Below, in pieces: positions 33,447 through 42,576 of a DNA stretch of 64,000 nt. How positions within the stretch are numbered: position 1 is the stretch's first letter; every line of letters begins with the position of its first letter. The notes beneath the pieces were generated by a model that was not told where the DNA came from, did not search any database, and was given only the letters and a program-made list of their open reading frames with translations. The stretch lies in NCBI GenBank assembly GCA_017484085.1, contig JAFUTW010000041.1, positions 31,090 to 95,089 on the forward strand. The letters are read 5' to 3'. The translations under genes were made by a program, and so were the position numbers. The DNA is from Clostridia bacterium (GTDB lineage Bacteria; Bacillota; Clostridia; Christensenellales; Aristaeellaceae).

Positions 33447-34642
33447 TTAAAGTAGTCGACAGCATAATGGGCAGCGGAAAATCGACCTGGGCACGAGATT
33501 ATATCAATGCACATCCAGAGATGCGTTTTCTTTATGTAACGCCGTTTCTTAAGGAGGTGGAAAAGGTTTTATTACAATGCAGCAGCCAGTCTTTTTTCCA
33601 ACCCAAGGATGAAATTTCAAAGCAAGCTGATATCAAGAGGTTATTTAAAGAGGGCGCGAATATAGCGACGACACATGAGCTCTTTAAAAAACTGGATCTT
33701 ACACAGAGTGACCGGGATATGATTAGTAAGCATGGGTACACGCTTATTCTGGATGAGGTGCTGGAGACTACTGAGGTTCAGAAGAAGAGCAAGGATGACG
33801 CGCAAAGTATACTGGAGCGTTATGTAGAGGTGAATGAAGACGGAAGAGTTCGTTGGACTGCCCCAAAGTATAAAGGGGCGTTTGAAGATATTAAAGACCT
33901 AGCTGAAAGAGGGACGCTGTATTATTTTAATAACAGTGTGTTTATATGGCAATTTCCAATACAAACGTTATGCATTTTCAAAGATGTATACGTTTTGACA
34001 TTCCTGTTTGGAGCTAGTCACTTGAGAAGTGACTTAGATTTAAATGGTATACAGTATCAGTATTACTATGTTCAGAATGGGGAATTGTTAGATGGACATG
34101 AGAATCTCGATAGCGAAAAAAGGAGAATTAGAAAACTATTGGAGATCTATGACTCGCCGAAGCTCAATGCAATCGGGCAGGAGGAGTCTGATCTGAGCAA
34201 AAACTGGTGGAGAAATGAGAATTATAGTAAAAAAGGAAAGAAGGTGAAGAATAACGTAAGAACCTTATTTGAGACCATTTGGCAGGTTCACAGTGATGAA
34301 GTAATGTGGTCATGTTTTACTGATTACAAAAAGAGAATAGCCCCTAAAGGTTATCTGAAAGGTTTTTGTGAATGCAACGCGCGAGCCACAAATGATTATG
34401 GAGATAAGACCTGCCTGGCTTATCTCATCAATGTTTATGAGCATCCCTACATACAGCAGTGGTACCTCGAGAAAACCATTAAGATCGATCAAACGAAGTA
34501 TGCCTTATCACAGCTGCTCCAATGGATTTGGCGCTCGGCAATTCGTAATGGCAAGGCAGTTCGGCTGTACCTTCCAAGTGCAAGAATGAGGCGGATTCTG
34601 CAAAACTGGCTGGATGATGAAGAGGCTGAATTGGCAGCTTGA
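33443..34642 (+). CDS. Phage/element helicase-like P-loop protein
   Basis: 399 residues. Walker A is VDSIMGSGKSTWARDYI (6-22), Walker B LILDEVLETTE (about 108-118), and near the C-terminus QLLQWIWRSAIRNGKAVRLYLPSARMR resembles helicase motif VI. This matches the short superfamily 2-like proteins of phages and small elements rather than a complete chromosomal helicase; ATPase activity is likely, unwinding is inferred. The gene is AT-rich and coupled to the SSB-like gene, suggesting a two-protein replication module. Confidence 0.75.
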   Translation: MIKVVDSIMGSGKSTWARDYINAHPEMRFLYVTPFLKEVEKVLLQCSSQSFFQPKDEISKQADIKRLFKEGANIATTHELFKKLDLTQSDRDMISKHGYTLILDEVLETTEVQKKSKDDAQSILERYVEVNEDGRVRWTAPKYKGAFEDIKDLAERGTLYYFNNSVFIWQFPIQTLCIFKDVYVLTFLFGASHLRSDLDLNGIQYQYYYVQNGELLDGHENLDSEKRRIRKLLEIYDSPKLNAIGQEESDLSKNWWRNENYSKKGKKVKNNVRTLFETIWQVHSDEVMWSCFTDYKKRIAPKGYLKGFCECNARATNDYGDKTCLAYLINVYEHPYIQQWYLEKTIKIDQTKYALSQLLQWIWRSAIRNGKAVRLYLPSARMRRILQNWLDDEEAELAA

Positions 34643-34713
34643 GTAAGTCTATTATCTGTGCAGGAGTACGTGGGGACAATCCCGATAAATGATATTGTTT
34701 CATATGTAACTGT

Positions 34714-34756
34714 TTATGAATACGCCCCGATCAGTATATCTGACCGGGGCGTATAT
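34714..34756 (+). terminator. Hairpin between helicase-like and integrase genes
   Basis: ATACGCCCCGATCAG pairs with CTGACCGGGGCGTAT around TATAT. A long stem, though the T-run is weak. Confidence 0.65.
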
Positions 34757-34790
34757 TGAAGATGATGATTGTCGAGAAAGGATTTGACAG

Positions 34791-35927
34791 ATGAGATATC
34801 AGACTATAAGATTATTGTATCGGCCGTATAATCGAAGGAGAGAGTCAGCCTGCTGCGTAAGATCAGGTTGCCAGTGCCCATACTGCGGCCAGCCCTTTGA
34901 CAACTTCACAGCGGATCACGGGCATATCGAAGGGAGTACTGACGATATGGCACGAATCAAACAACGCGTTATGATCAACGGTAATCAGGAATGGATCACC
35001 GGAAATACCCTGCAGGACTTCACTGACAATCTTATCGCTCGTTTGCAGAAGAATGGCATGACAGTTGAGAATCCTCCAGCACAGACGCCTCTCTTCGGAG
35101 AATACTTAACGACGTTTCTGAAAACATTCAAGAGCAGACAGCAGCCCACCACTGTTATCAACCGGCAGCGTCTTATCGACAAACATGTTTTACCTGTTCT
35201 CGGCAATATGCCAATTGGCGAGATTACAACCGCTTTCTGCCAACGGTGGTTTGATCGCTTGTGTGACGAGGGATATTCAAAAGAGACCCTTCTTAAAATC
35301 AAGAACTCTGTCAGTCCGGCGTTCGACAGTGCAGTTGCCGACGGGTATATACGCATGAACCCGTTTAAAGACAAGGCTCGTTTTAAAATCAACACCGAGA
35401 AGGGAGAACACCACAAAGCAATACCGCCCGAATTGTTCCAGTCAGCAAAGGCCAAACTTCATGAATTACCGGAGAGGGAGCGGTACATGATGGCACTCCT
35501 CTGCTATACTGGCATGCGGTTTGAAGAGGTTCTGGGTGTCCGGTGGGAAGATATCTATGATGACGAAATCCACGTGGAGCGGGCGGTGGTTCACCCCAAG
35601 CGCAACCAACCGATCGTAAAAGTTCCTAAGACGAAGTCCAGCCGAAGGAAAATCCCAGTCGTGAAGCAATTGTTGAACCTTCTCGAACCCGGTGATAAAA
35701 GCGGATACATCGTTGGGGGTGAGAAGCCGCTTTCTTATCAGCAGGCTAAGAAGAGCTTCGAGAAGGCACGGAAGATACTGGGGCTTGAGGGATTCACGGC
35801 ACATGATTTTCGGGACACCTGTGCTACTGTCTGGCGAGAATCAGGTATGCAAATGGAGCATATTTCAAAGCTGCTAGGTCACGCTAAAACAGCTGTCACA
35901 GAACAGTGCTATGTGACATTCCTGTGA
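34791..35927 (+). CDS. Tyrosine integrase of the tRNA-Thr element
   Basis: 378 residues. Core-binding domain about 100-195. Catalytic residues are present: Arg in CYTGMRFEEVLGVRW, HDFRDTCATVW (His, Arg), LLGHAKT (His) and the Tyr of TEQCYV. The protein ends only four residues after that Tyr (TFL then stop), whereas a longer tail (KFRQQSLDEAKGIIELVM) is found 180 bp downstream behind a repeat of the same codons. The N-terminal 52 residues contain CPYCGQPF-type cysteines not typical of the family; a second start at 34947 (MARIKQRVMING) matches the usual integrase beginning, but AAAGGA supports 34791. It lies next to the intact tRNA, as expected. Confidence 0.88.
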   Translation: MRYQTIRLLYRPYNRRRESACCVRSGCQCPYCGQPFDNFTADHGHIEGSTDDMARIKQRVMINGNQEWITGNTLQDFTDNLIARLQKNGMTVENPPAQTPLFGEYLTTFLKTFKSRQQPTTVINRQRLIDKHVLPVLGNMPIGEITTAFCQRWFDRLCDEGYSKETLLKIKNSVSPAFDSAVADGYIRMNPFKDKARFKINTEKGEHHKAIPPELFQSAKAKLHELPERERYMMALLCYTGMRFEEVLGVRWEDIYDDEIHVERAVVHPKRNQPIVKVPKTKSSRRKIPVVKQLLNLLEPGDKSGYIVGGEKPLSYQQAKKSFEKARKILGLEGFTAHDFRDTCATVWRESGMQMEHISKLLGHAKTAVTEQCYVTFL

Positions 35928-36132
35928 CACGGATAAGGCCAATTTAGCCAATAATATAAGGGGAAACAAGGGGCTCCGTGTGACACAACTGTGACACGGA
36001 GCCCGGAAAAGTCTCAAATTGACAGAAAAGGTCCGTTTTTACTCCAAGACGGCTGTCACAGAACAGTGCTATGTGAAGTTCAGGCAGCAGTCGTTGGATG
36101 AAGCAAAGGGCATCATTGAGCTGGTCATGTGA
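35884..36132 (+). pseudogene. Duplicated integrase 3' end with alternative tail
   Basis: CTGTCACAGAACAGTGCTAT of the intact gene (near 35893) recurs at about 36054, where the frame continues as TAVTEQCYVKFRQQSLDEAKGIIELVM and stops at 36130. The two 3' ends are also followed by related hairpins: GGGCTCCGTGT/ACACGGAGCCC (about 35971-36003) and AGCTTCGTGT/ACACGGAGCT (about 36190-36221). This looks like a hybrid or layered end from two related elements. Confidence 0.7.
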
Positions 36133-36246
36133 CATTCCTGTGACACGAAAAGGGCCGATTTATTCAATAATAGAAAGAAAAACAAGGAGCTTCGTGTGAC
36201 ATTCTTGTGACACGGAGCTTGAATTCAGAAGAAGAGACCCACTCAT

Positions 36247-36369
<123 letters not shown>

Positions 36370-36628
36370 GACGAACGATATTTTAACAGAAATCTCAGGA
36401 AGTTTCAAGCCCTAAAGTGGATTTTCTGCTAAAAACGGTCAGACTCATACATCGGTTTTGTTCAAAGCGGCGTAAATTCAAAGAGTGTAATCGAAATGCA
36501 TATTTGGTCTCATTTTTTGAGAAGAGCTTTCGAGCAATTTTTCAGAAATTTTGGGTCTCGAAAAACGCCGGGCTTGATCAGTAATAATTGAAGAATTTGA
36601 GCGACGTTCCGAGCAATTTTTTGTCAAA
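36370..36628. other. AT-rich intergenic sequence beside tRNA-Thr
   Basis: No gene. GAGCAATTTTTC/GAGCAATTTTTTG and similar short direct repeats occur (about 36533, 36611), as is common at reused integration sites. Confidence 0.4.
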
Positions 36629-36738
36629 TCACAAGCAATATATATCAGCTATTGGTGTGGATGTTCCTGTATTTTTATTCCTTCCTTTGACATAGTATTT
36701 GAGTGTCATTGCCGCTGTTGTATGTCCCGCTGCTGCCT
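36629..36738 (-). pseudogene. C-terminal remnant of another tyrosine integrase
   Basis: Read leftward, the frame gives AAGHTTAAMTLKYYVKGR and ends ADIYCL then stop. AGHTT-AMTLKYYV is the second-His and catalytic-Tyr region of an integrase. Only about 35 codons remain. Together with 32675-32959 it shows past insertions at the same tRNA. Confidence 0.6.
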
Positions 36739-36753
36739 AAACAGTTTAATGTT

Positions 36754-37554
36754 TTACAGTGTCAAAATCTCCAAATCATCAGGAATATACAGATTTCCTG
36801 TGTAATACAGAGAACCTTCTTCTCTGTATAGCTTTTTTCTTTCAGAAATAGTCCTATCCTCCGTATGATACAGCAGAAGGTTTTTGACGTTCAGTTTTTC
36901 TGCCAGTTCACATGCATCTTTTACCGTAGAATGATGCTTTTCATAGGGCTCAAAAATGTCGCGCTGGGAATAAAGACAAAACGCCTCATGGAGCAGCCAT
37001 TTACTGTTCTTCGCATACTTTTCTTCACAATCTGTATAGGGTTCATCTCCGCAGCATGTAAGCTTCTGTCCGTTTCCCATATCCATGCAGAAACCGTATT
37101 GTTTTGCTTTTGTTGATTGGATATCAAAGAAGGTGATATCATGACCGATGATTTTCAACGTCTCACCGTCGTGGACTTCGACAAGATGCAGTCTGTCACC
37201 TATAAATCTGGTTTCTTTTTTAAGCAATAGTTTTTCAGACAAATTCTGAATCAATTCCAATACTTCTTTATGTGAATAGATATATGCATCACCCTTGTAT
37301 TCTTCATGACTCATAAAGTGACATATCATCCTAACCATCCAAATGATACCCAAAAGATGATCCACATGTTTATGGGTTACAAAGATGTGCTGCATATCCA
37401 TCCAATCAAAACCAGCGCATTTGAGCTGATGAAGAACGGTATTTCCGCCACCACCGTCCACCATAAAGTACTTGTCATTTTCCTCTATTACAAAGCAGGT
37501 ATTGAAGCACTCTGTAACTAAAGCATTTCCTGTTCCAAGCATTGTCAGTTTCAT
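36754..37554 (-). CDS. MBL-fold hydrolase, RNase Z-like
   Basis: 266 residues. Starts MKLTMLGTGNALVTECFNTCF, typical of the ElaC/RNase Z-like subgroup; the metal motif is THKHVDHLLG (HxHxDH), with later GHDITFFDI, CCGDEPY (Asp), LLHEAF and HSTVKDACELAEKL, and a final LLYHTED. It may be a phosphodiesterase or arylsulfatase-like enzyme rather than a tRNA processing enzyme. GGAG sits 7 nt before the ATG at 37554. AT-rich relative to the region, so possibly acquired. Confidence 0.83.
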   Translation of the reverse strand: MKLTMLGTGNALVTECFNTCFVIEENDKYFMVDGGGGNTVLHQLKCAGFDWMDMQHIFVTHKHVDHLLGIIWMVRMICHFMSHEEYKGDAYIYSHKEVLELIQNLSEKLLLKKETRFIGDRLHLVEVHDGETLKIIGHDITFFDIQSTKAKQYGFCMDMGNGQKLTCCGDEPYTDCEEKYAKNSKWLLHEAFCLYSQRDIFEPYEKHHSTVKDACELAEKLNVKNLLLYHTEDRTISERKKLYREEGSLYYTGNLYIPDDLEILTL

Positions 37555-37696
37555 ATTATGTCTCCATAAAGTTCTTTTTGATTTATTCAAAGCTATTATA
37601 ACACATGTCTTGTTCCAGAACGATCTCTATCCTTTTACAGCATAACCCGCAAAGGATGTTCAATTCTCTGCGGGTTTATGTTTATCCCCATTTTCG

Positions 37697-37730
37697 TGTG
37701 ACGCTTCTGTGACAGACACTGTGATATTCT
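37697..37730 (+). promoter_or_regulatory. Tandem TGTGAC boxes plus -10 upstream of the PepSY gene
   Basis: TGTGAC at 37697 and 37708 (11-bp period) and TATTCT at 37725-37730; spacing identical to the promoter at 3785-3818. Confidence 0.65.
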
Positions 37731-37781
37731 GTGCACGTCAAGAGGAACAAAACACAAACGATCTGAAAGGAGATCAAGATT

Positions 37782-38114
37782 ATGAAGAAGTTTTTAGCGG
37801 CAACGCTGGTTGCGATCATGGTGGTTATGGCAGCTGCCGGTGCAATGGCACAGGGCAGCGTATCCCTGGAACAGGCAAAGCAGATTGCTCTGAAACGCGC
37901 AGGCGTGAGCGCGAATGAAGTGCGCTTCAACAAAGCCCATCAGGATTGGGACGACGGGCGGATGGTATACGAGCTGGAGTTCTGGAAGGGCAACACCGAG
38001 TATGATGTTGACGTTGACGTGGCGACAGGCAGAATCAAGGATTTTGATGTTGAGCGTCACGGATACGATTATGACGATGACGACTACGACGATTTCTTCG
38101 ATTGGTTTGATTGA
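37782..38114 (+). CDS. Secreted PepSY-domain protein
   Basis: 110 residues. Signal peptide 1-24 (MKKFLAATLVAIMVVMAAAGAMA). A single PepSY domain follows: SLEQAKQIALKRAGVSANEVRF..YELEFWKGNTEYDVDVDVATGRIKDFDVE. The last 18 residues are a run of Asp and Tyr with aromatic residues (YDYDDDDYDDFFDWFD), a possible metal- or peptide-binding tail. PepSY proteins often act as extracellular protease inhibitors or sensors. Monocistronic, with a terminator 20 bp after the stop. Confidence 0.92.
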   Translation: MKKFLAATLVAIMVVMAAAGAMAQGSVSLEQAKQIALKRAGVSANEVRFNKAHQDWDDGRMVYELEFWKGNTEYDVDVDVATGRIKDFDVERHGYDYDDDDYDDFFDWFD

Positions 38115-38133
38115 GTTTAATTCAAACATACAG

Positions 38134-38160
38134 GAGTTGCTTCGGCAGCTCCCTTTTTAT
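38134..38160 (+). terminator. Terminator after the PepSY gene
   Basis: GGAGTTGC TTCG GCAGCTCC followed by CTTTTT, a UUCG tetraloop hairpin. Confidence 0.82.
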
Positions 38161-38277
38161 TGTGTGCGGCGTTGGTATGCCGCCTTTTTATTCAGGTATA
38201 GTCATGACCTGTTACTGTACGCTGTTCTGCCGTCATGTCTTTCTGAAAGATCATACGACCTGTGTGTAGCTGTTGTT

Positions 38278-38694
38278 ATGAAGATGTTATACTATATCTA
38301 CCAGTACGAGGATCATGCGGGCGACGGCATCCTCTACACCGTAAAGCCTTCCGCTACCGGCCTGCCGCAGGGCTATAAGCACAAGGGCACTGTCGTTGTG
38401 GCGGAGATCGGCTGGGGGAAGCAGACGCCGCTGACCGCGCAGGAGGTTTGGGATATTTGGAAAGAAATCCCGGATTCCTATAAATACAGAAAGGGCGGCG
38501 TAACGCAGATCCAGCTGCTGAGCGATGAACTGCGCGGCGTCTGCTACGAGCTGGACAACAAGTACGGGAGCAGGGACGTGCGCATCCTGGTATATGGCGC
38601 GAAACTGACGGGAGACAAGGATCAGGACAAGACATTGGTTCGGGAGCAGATCGAAACAGCCCTCAGCGGCGAATGCCTGCGGACGAAAAAGTAA
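38278..38694 (+). CDS. Conserved-looking protein of unknown function
   Basis: 138 residues from the ATG at 38278 (MKMLYYIYQYEDHAGDG); a second ATG at 38284 is possible and neither has a clear SD. The sequence is soluble, beta-rich at the start (ILYTVKPSATGLPQ, GTVVVAEIGWGKQTPL) and helical later. No domain recognised. Codon use is like the host's. It is followed by a strong hairpin at 38767. Confidence 0.6.
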   Translation: MKMLYYIYQYEDHAGDGILYTVKPSATGLPQGYKHKGTVVVAEIGWGKQTPLTAQEVWDIWKEIPDSYKYRKGGVTQIQLLSDELRGVCYELDNKYGSRDVRILVYGAKLTGDKDQDKTLVREQIETALSGECLRTKK

Positions 38695-38766
38695 CATCAA
38701 AGACGGAATAGCCGCGGACATTGATGAGAGAGACCGGAACCGGGCGACGGCCCAAAGGATATGAAA

Positions 38767-38800
38767 AGCCGGACAGGAGCGGAAAGGCTCCTGTCCGGCT
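38767..38800. terminator. Bidirectional hairpin
   Basis: AGCCGGACAGGAGC (38767-38780) / GCTCCTGTCCGGCT (38787-38800), perfect 14-bp stem between convergent genes. Confidence 0.75.
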
Positions 38801-38817
38801 GACTTTATATACGGCGA

Positions 38818-39708
38818 TTAAAAATCGTCCTGTCCCAGCGCCTGCGCGCCCAGCAGCAGTGCCCCGGCCACGCCGGCGTTGACGCCCAGGGCGGGCGGCA
38901 CGATGTAGCCGCTGATGCGCTCCTCGCTGACGCGCTCCGAGGCGACATAGCCGCCGAGCAGCGAGAGGACGCGTGCGCGGATGCGGGGGAACAGGTGCGT
39001 CTGCTGCATCACGCCGCCGCCCAGCACGATGATCTCCGGCGATACGGTGAGGATGACGTTGACGCACATCTGCGCGAGATACTCGGCTTCAAGCTCCCAC
39101 GCCGGATGATCCGGCATCATGAGGCGGGAGGAGAGGCCCCAGCGCTTTTCGATGGCCGGACCGCTGGCCAGGCCTTCCAGGCATCCGCGGTGGAAGGGGC
39201 AGACACCGTCCGGCATGCTGTCGTTGCGGGCCGGGCGCATGAGCATGTGGCCCAGCTCCGGGTGGATCATCCCGTGCACGAGCTTGCCGCCCAGGATGAG
39301 TCCGCCGCCGATGCCCGTGCCGACCGTTACATAGACGAGGCTGTTCAGCCCTTTGCCGGCGCCGAGCACGGACTCCGCAAGCGCGGCGGCGTTCACGTCC
39401 GTATCAATAGCGCAGGGAACGTTCAGCGCCGTGCGCAGTTCGCGCAGGAGCGGAAAACCGGACCATTCCGTCTTCGGGGAACGCATGATGCAGCCGTAGG
39501 TCGGCGAGGACGGCCGCAGATCCAGCGGGCCGAAGGAGCCGATGCCCAGCGCCTTGACGCCGAAGCGGCCGATGAAATCCACAATCTGCGCAATCGTCTC
39601 TCCGGGAGACTGTGTGGGGAAGCTGGCACGCTGAAGCACGTTGCCCTGCGAATCCCCGATGGAGCAGACCATCTTGCTGCCGCCTGCCTCCAATGCGCCA
39701 ATTAACAT
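38818..39708 (-). CDS. ROK-family sugar kinase (fructokinase-like)
   Basis: 296 residues. ATP-binding ALEAGGSKMVCSIGD at the N-terminus, IDTDVNAAALAE with the catalytic Asp, and VTVGTGIGGGLILGG. The ROK zinc motif is HPELGHM..CPFHRGCLEGLASGPA. The ELGH and CPFH-GC-EGLASGPA patterns fit the fructokinase (ScrK/YdhR-like) branch, phosphorylating fructose or mannose. SD AGGAGGG 5 nt before the ATG. Single gene with its own terminator. Confidence 0.9.
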   Translation of the reverse strand: MLIGALEAGGSKMVCSIGDSQGNVLQRASFPTQSPGETIAQIVDFIGRFGVKALGIGSFGPLDLRPSSPTYGCIMRSPKTEWSGFPLLRELRTALNVPCAIDTDVNAAALAESVLGAGKGLNSLVYVTVGTGIGGGLILGGKLVHGMIHPELGHMLMRPARNDSMPDGVCPFHRGCLEGLASGPAIEKRWGLSSRLMMPDHPAWELEAEYLAQMCVNVILTVSPEIIVLGGGVMQQTHLFPRIRARVLSLLGGYVASERVSEERISGYIVPPALGVNAGVAGALLLGAQALGQDDF

Positions 39709-39888
39709 ATAAACCCTCCTTCAGGGAACGATTCTATGTCAGCCGGAAGCGCGATGGTTATACATCTCCGACTTTAATCACATAATACAATAAGCGGGCG
39801 GTTCCGTCAAATGGGAAAATGCAAAAGCTTGCCGATGAGGGTTCCTTCTGATATGATAGGCAGGATTCCTGATGACGGGGAGGCTGCC

Positions 39889-41076
39889 ATGAAAAACCCG
39901 AATGAAACCGAGCGTTCTGCTCTGCGTGAAAGGGCGAAGGGCCTGGAAGACCGTCTGCCGGCTTTCCGCTGGGAAAACGGGATGCTGGCGCCGGAAAGCT
40001 TTGAAGCGTTCAGCCGCGAAGCGGCGCGCACCCTGCGCCGCGGATGGGCCGTCGGCGCCAGCCTCGTGCTGTGGTGTGAAGAGGGAACGGCCGTATTCTG
40101 CTATGGGCTGGCCCGGCGCAGGCCGCGGCTGCCCGTGACGCCGGAAACCTGCTTCCGCGTGGCCAGCGTCAGCAAGCTGGTGCTTTCCGTCGGCTTCCTG
40201 CAGGCGCAAAAGCGCGGCCTGCTTACGCTGGATGAGGACATCTCCAGCCTGCTTGGCTATCGCGTGCGAAGCCCGCGCTTTCCGGACAGGCCCGTCACCC
40301 CGAGGATGCTGCTGACGCACACGGCGGCGCTGAAGGACGAAGGACCCTACCTCGCGCTGGATCCGGAGCACCCGCCGGCGCTGCAGGACCTGCTGCGGGA
40401 TGAAGGCTGCTGGAGGGAGACGGAGCCGGGAGAGCGCTTCCATTACAGCAACCTCGGCGCAGGCGTCGCCGGCATCGTGCTGGAGAACGCCATGGGTATG
40501 CCGCTGGACGAGGCGATGCGCGGGCTCGTCTTTGAACCGTACGGCATCCGCGCCGCATACGATCCGCGGCGGATCGTGCCGAGAGGCGACCTGTCCTGCG
40601 GCTACCGTGTCTATCCGCTGCTGCCCCCGCGCCTGCGGTATGACGCGCCCGCGCTGGCAGCCCGGCCGCCGCTGCCCTTTGAGCCGGAGCGGGACGTCTT
40701 TGCCGGGGCGGGGCGGATGCTGACCGACACCCACGGCGCCGCGGCGCTGCTGCGCTTGCTGTGCGCGCCGGAGGAAAGGGAGGCGCTTGCGGAGATGGTA
40801 ACCCTGCAGGACGGAAAGGGCGGCATCCGCAAAGCGGGCAGGACGCTGGGCGCCGCTGCGCTGCCCGGGGTCTTCTCCGGCTTCTCGCCCTGCGGACATC
40901 AGGGGGTCGCGTACGGCATGTGCTCGGAGCTCTTCTTTGATCCGCAGCGGCGCTGCGGGGTGTTCCTCATGACCAACGGGCTGCGCCTGGAAAAGAGGGC
41001 GGAGCCGCTGGTTGAGGCGGGATTTGATCTGGTGGCGCTGGGATTTGCCGCGCTGCGCTCCGCCGTTTCCGGCTGA
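39889..41076 (+). CDS. Serine hydrolase, class C beta-lactamase/DD-peptidase family
   Basis: 395 residues. SxxK motif FRVASVSKLVLSV (nucleophile Ser and Lys), Tyr motif FHYSNLGAG (YxN), and near the C-terminus CGHQGVAYGM in place of the KTG box. No signal peptide, so it is cytoplasmic, more like the esterase/amidase relatives of the family than a resistance beta-lactamase. The start at 39889 follows GGGAGG; a longer upstream frame has no SD. It stands alone before htrA. Confidence 0.87.
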   Translation: MKNPNETERSALRERAKGLEDRLPAFRWENGMLAPESFEAFSREAARTLRRGWAVGASLVLWCEEGTAVFCYGLARRRPRLPVTPETCFRVASVSKLVLSVGFLQAQKRGLLTLDEDISSLLGYRVRSPRFPDRPVTPRMLLTHTAALKDEGPYLALDPEHPPALQDLLRDEGCWRETEPGERFHYSNLGAGVAGIVLENAMGMPLDEAMRGLVFEPYGIRAAYDPRRIVPRGDLSCGYRVYPLLPPRLRYDAPALAARPPLPFEPERDVFAGAGRMLTDTHGAAALLRLLCAPEEREALAEMVTLQDGKGGIRKAGRTLGAAALPGVFSGFSPCGHQGVAYGMCSELFFDPQRRCGVFLMTNGLRLEKRAEPLVEAGFDLVALGFAALRSAVSG

Positions 41077-41091
41077 CACATTTGTGTCACA
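41074..41091. promoter_or_regulatory. Palindrome upstream of htrA
   Basis: TGACACATTTGTGTCA is a perfect 7+2+7 palindrome; on the minus strand it also reads TGTGAC-N5-TGTGTC with an 11-bp period. It overlaps the upstream gene's stop. The htrA -10 (TATACT, 41145-41150) is about 55 bp further on, without a good -35. Confidence 0.45.
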
Positions 41092-41203
41092 ATTCTTTTT
41101 CATTTTTGTCCGATGCCGCACATTTTTCCTTCAAAGGGCAGCGGTATACTGCATGCGTCAAAAGAAAAAAAGCCCTGACAAGGCATTGAAAGGAGCTTTC
41201 AAT

Positions 41204-42427
41204 ATGAAGAACATTCAAACCATCCGTAAACTGGTCGCCCTGTGCGCGGCTGTCGCGCTGCTGGCTACCGCGGGCGTCAGCGCTTTTGCGCAGGCGGACA
41301 ACACAGGTAAGCACTTCAGTGTCGTGGAGGCGGCGACTGATGAAAACGCGCTCTCCATTTCGGAGATCGCCGCGAAGAACCGCACCTCCGTCGTCGCCAT
41401 TGAGACGGAGACCAAGATCGTTTACAACGACAACTATTACAGCAATCCCTTCGGAAGCCCGTTCGGCGGCCTGTTCGGCTACGGCTACGGATACGGTTAC
41501 GGCGACGGCGGCCGGCGCAGCCCGCGCGAGTACACGCAGAAGGCGGCTGGATCGGGCGTCATCATCTCCGATGACGGCTACATCGTCACCAACAACCACG
41601 TCATTTCCGGCGCGGACAAGATCACGGTTTACGTCGCCTCCGAGAATGACGGCGAAGAGGAGAAGAGCTACGAGGCCACGCTGGTCGGCTCCTCCGAGAG
41701 CAACGACATCGCCGTGCTGAAGATCGAGGCGGAGGGGCTGAACCCCGTGAGCTTCGGCGACAGCGATCAGCTGCAGGTCGGCGAGCTGGCTGTGGTCATC
41801 GGCAACCCGATGGGCACCGTGCACGGCAGCGTTACGGCCGGCATCATCTCCGCAAAGGAGCATGCGCTGACCATCGATGACGTGACCATCAACGCCATCC
41901 AGACGGATGCGGCCATCAACCCCGGCAACTCCGGCGGCGCGATGTTCGACTCCTTCGGCAACATGATCGGCGTCGTCTACGCGAAGGCTTCCTCCGTGCA
42001 GATCGAAGGCATCGGCTACGCCATCCCGGTCAACCACATCAAGGCCCTCGTCGAGCAGATGATCAACGATCCCGACTCCGTGCAGGCGCAGACGGACGGC
42101 AGCAAGATCATGCTGGGCATCACCATCACGGACGTCACCGAGGCGATCAGCAAGCAGTACAACATGCCCATCGGCGTGTACATCACCGATGTGAACTCCA
42201 TGAGCGCGGCGGAGCGTGCGGGCCTGCAGCGCGGCGACATCATCACCGCCTTCGCGGGCGAGAAGGTCACCAATGCGGACGACCTCAACGCCATCAAGGC
42301 CAGGCAGACCCCGGGCGACACCGTCAAGATCACCGTGGACCGCAACGGCCACGAGGTGACGCTGGATCTGGTTGTGCCGCAGCCGACCGATGTGGATACG
42401 CTGAGCAACGGGCAGCAGAATCCCTGA
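41204..42427 (+). CDS. Secreted HtrA/DegP-like trypsin-type protease with PDZ domain
   Basis: 407 residues. Signal peptide 1-29 (ends GVSAFAQA). The catalytic triad is visible: IVTNNHVIS (His), SNDIAVLKI (Asp) and INPGNSGGAM (Ser). One PDZ domain follows (MLGITITDVTEAIS..ERAGLQRGDIITAFAGEKV). A Gly/Tyr-rich segment (FGGLFGYGYGYGYGDGG) precedes the protease domain, as in flexible linkers of firmicute HtrA proteins. It degrades or refolds damaged exported proteins. AAAGGAG sets the start. The palindrome upstream may be its stress-control site. Confidence 0.94.
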   Translation: MKNIQTIRKLVALCAAVALLATAGVSAFAQADNTGKHFSVVEAATDENALSISEIAAKNRTSVVAIETETKIVYNDNYYSNPFGSPFGGLFGYGYGYGYGDGGRRSPREYTQKAAGSGVIISDDGYIVTNNHVISGADKITVYVASENDGEEEKSYEATLVGSSESNDIAVLKIEAEGLNPVSFGDSDQLQVGELAVVIGNPMGTVHGSVTAGIISAKEHALTIDDVTINAIQTDAAINPGNSGGAMFDSFGNMIGVVYAKASSVQIEGIGYAIPVNHIKALVEQMINDPDSVQAQTDGSKIMLGITITDVTEAISKQYNMPIGVYITDVNSMSAAERAGLQRGDIITAFAGEKVTNADDLNAIKARQTPGDTVKITVDRNGHEVTLDLVVPQPTDVDTLSNGQQNP

Positions 42428-42449
42428 CGCTTTCCGGTTTGGACACCGC

Positions 42450-42477
42450 GGGAACCCTGAAAAGGGTTCCCGTTTTT
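42450..42477 (+). terminator. Terminator after htrA
   Basis: GGGAACCC TGAAAA GGGTTCCC followed by GTTTTTG. Confidence 0.88.
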
Positions 42478-42576
42478 GTTATGAGAGCTTCTTTTCATCT
42501 TGAAAAGCGGGACGGGCAGGATTATTATGATGTGTGCTTTGATACGAAACCGGTGCCGGGAATCGGAGGATAAATC

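Noticed and set aside
36754-37554. tRNA 3' processing enzyme RNase Z by similarity
   Set aside because: The N-terminus is RNase Z-like, but I do not see the exosite arm needed for tRNA; kept as a generic MBL hydrolase.
41087-42352. 421-codon minus-strand frame opposite htrA
   Set aside because: Composition (Val/Asp/His) is that of a GC-rich antisense frame; htrA is complete.
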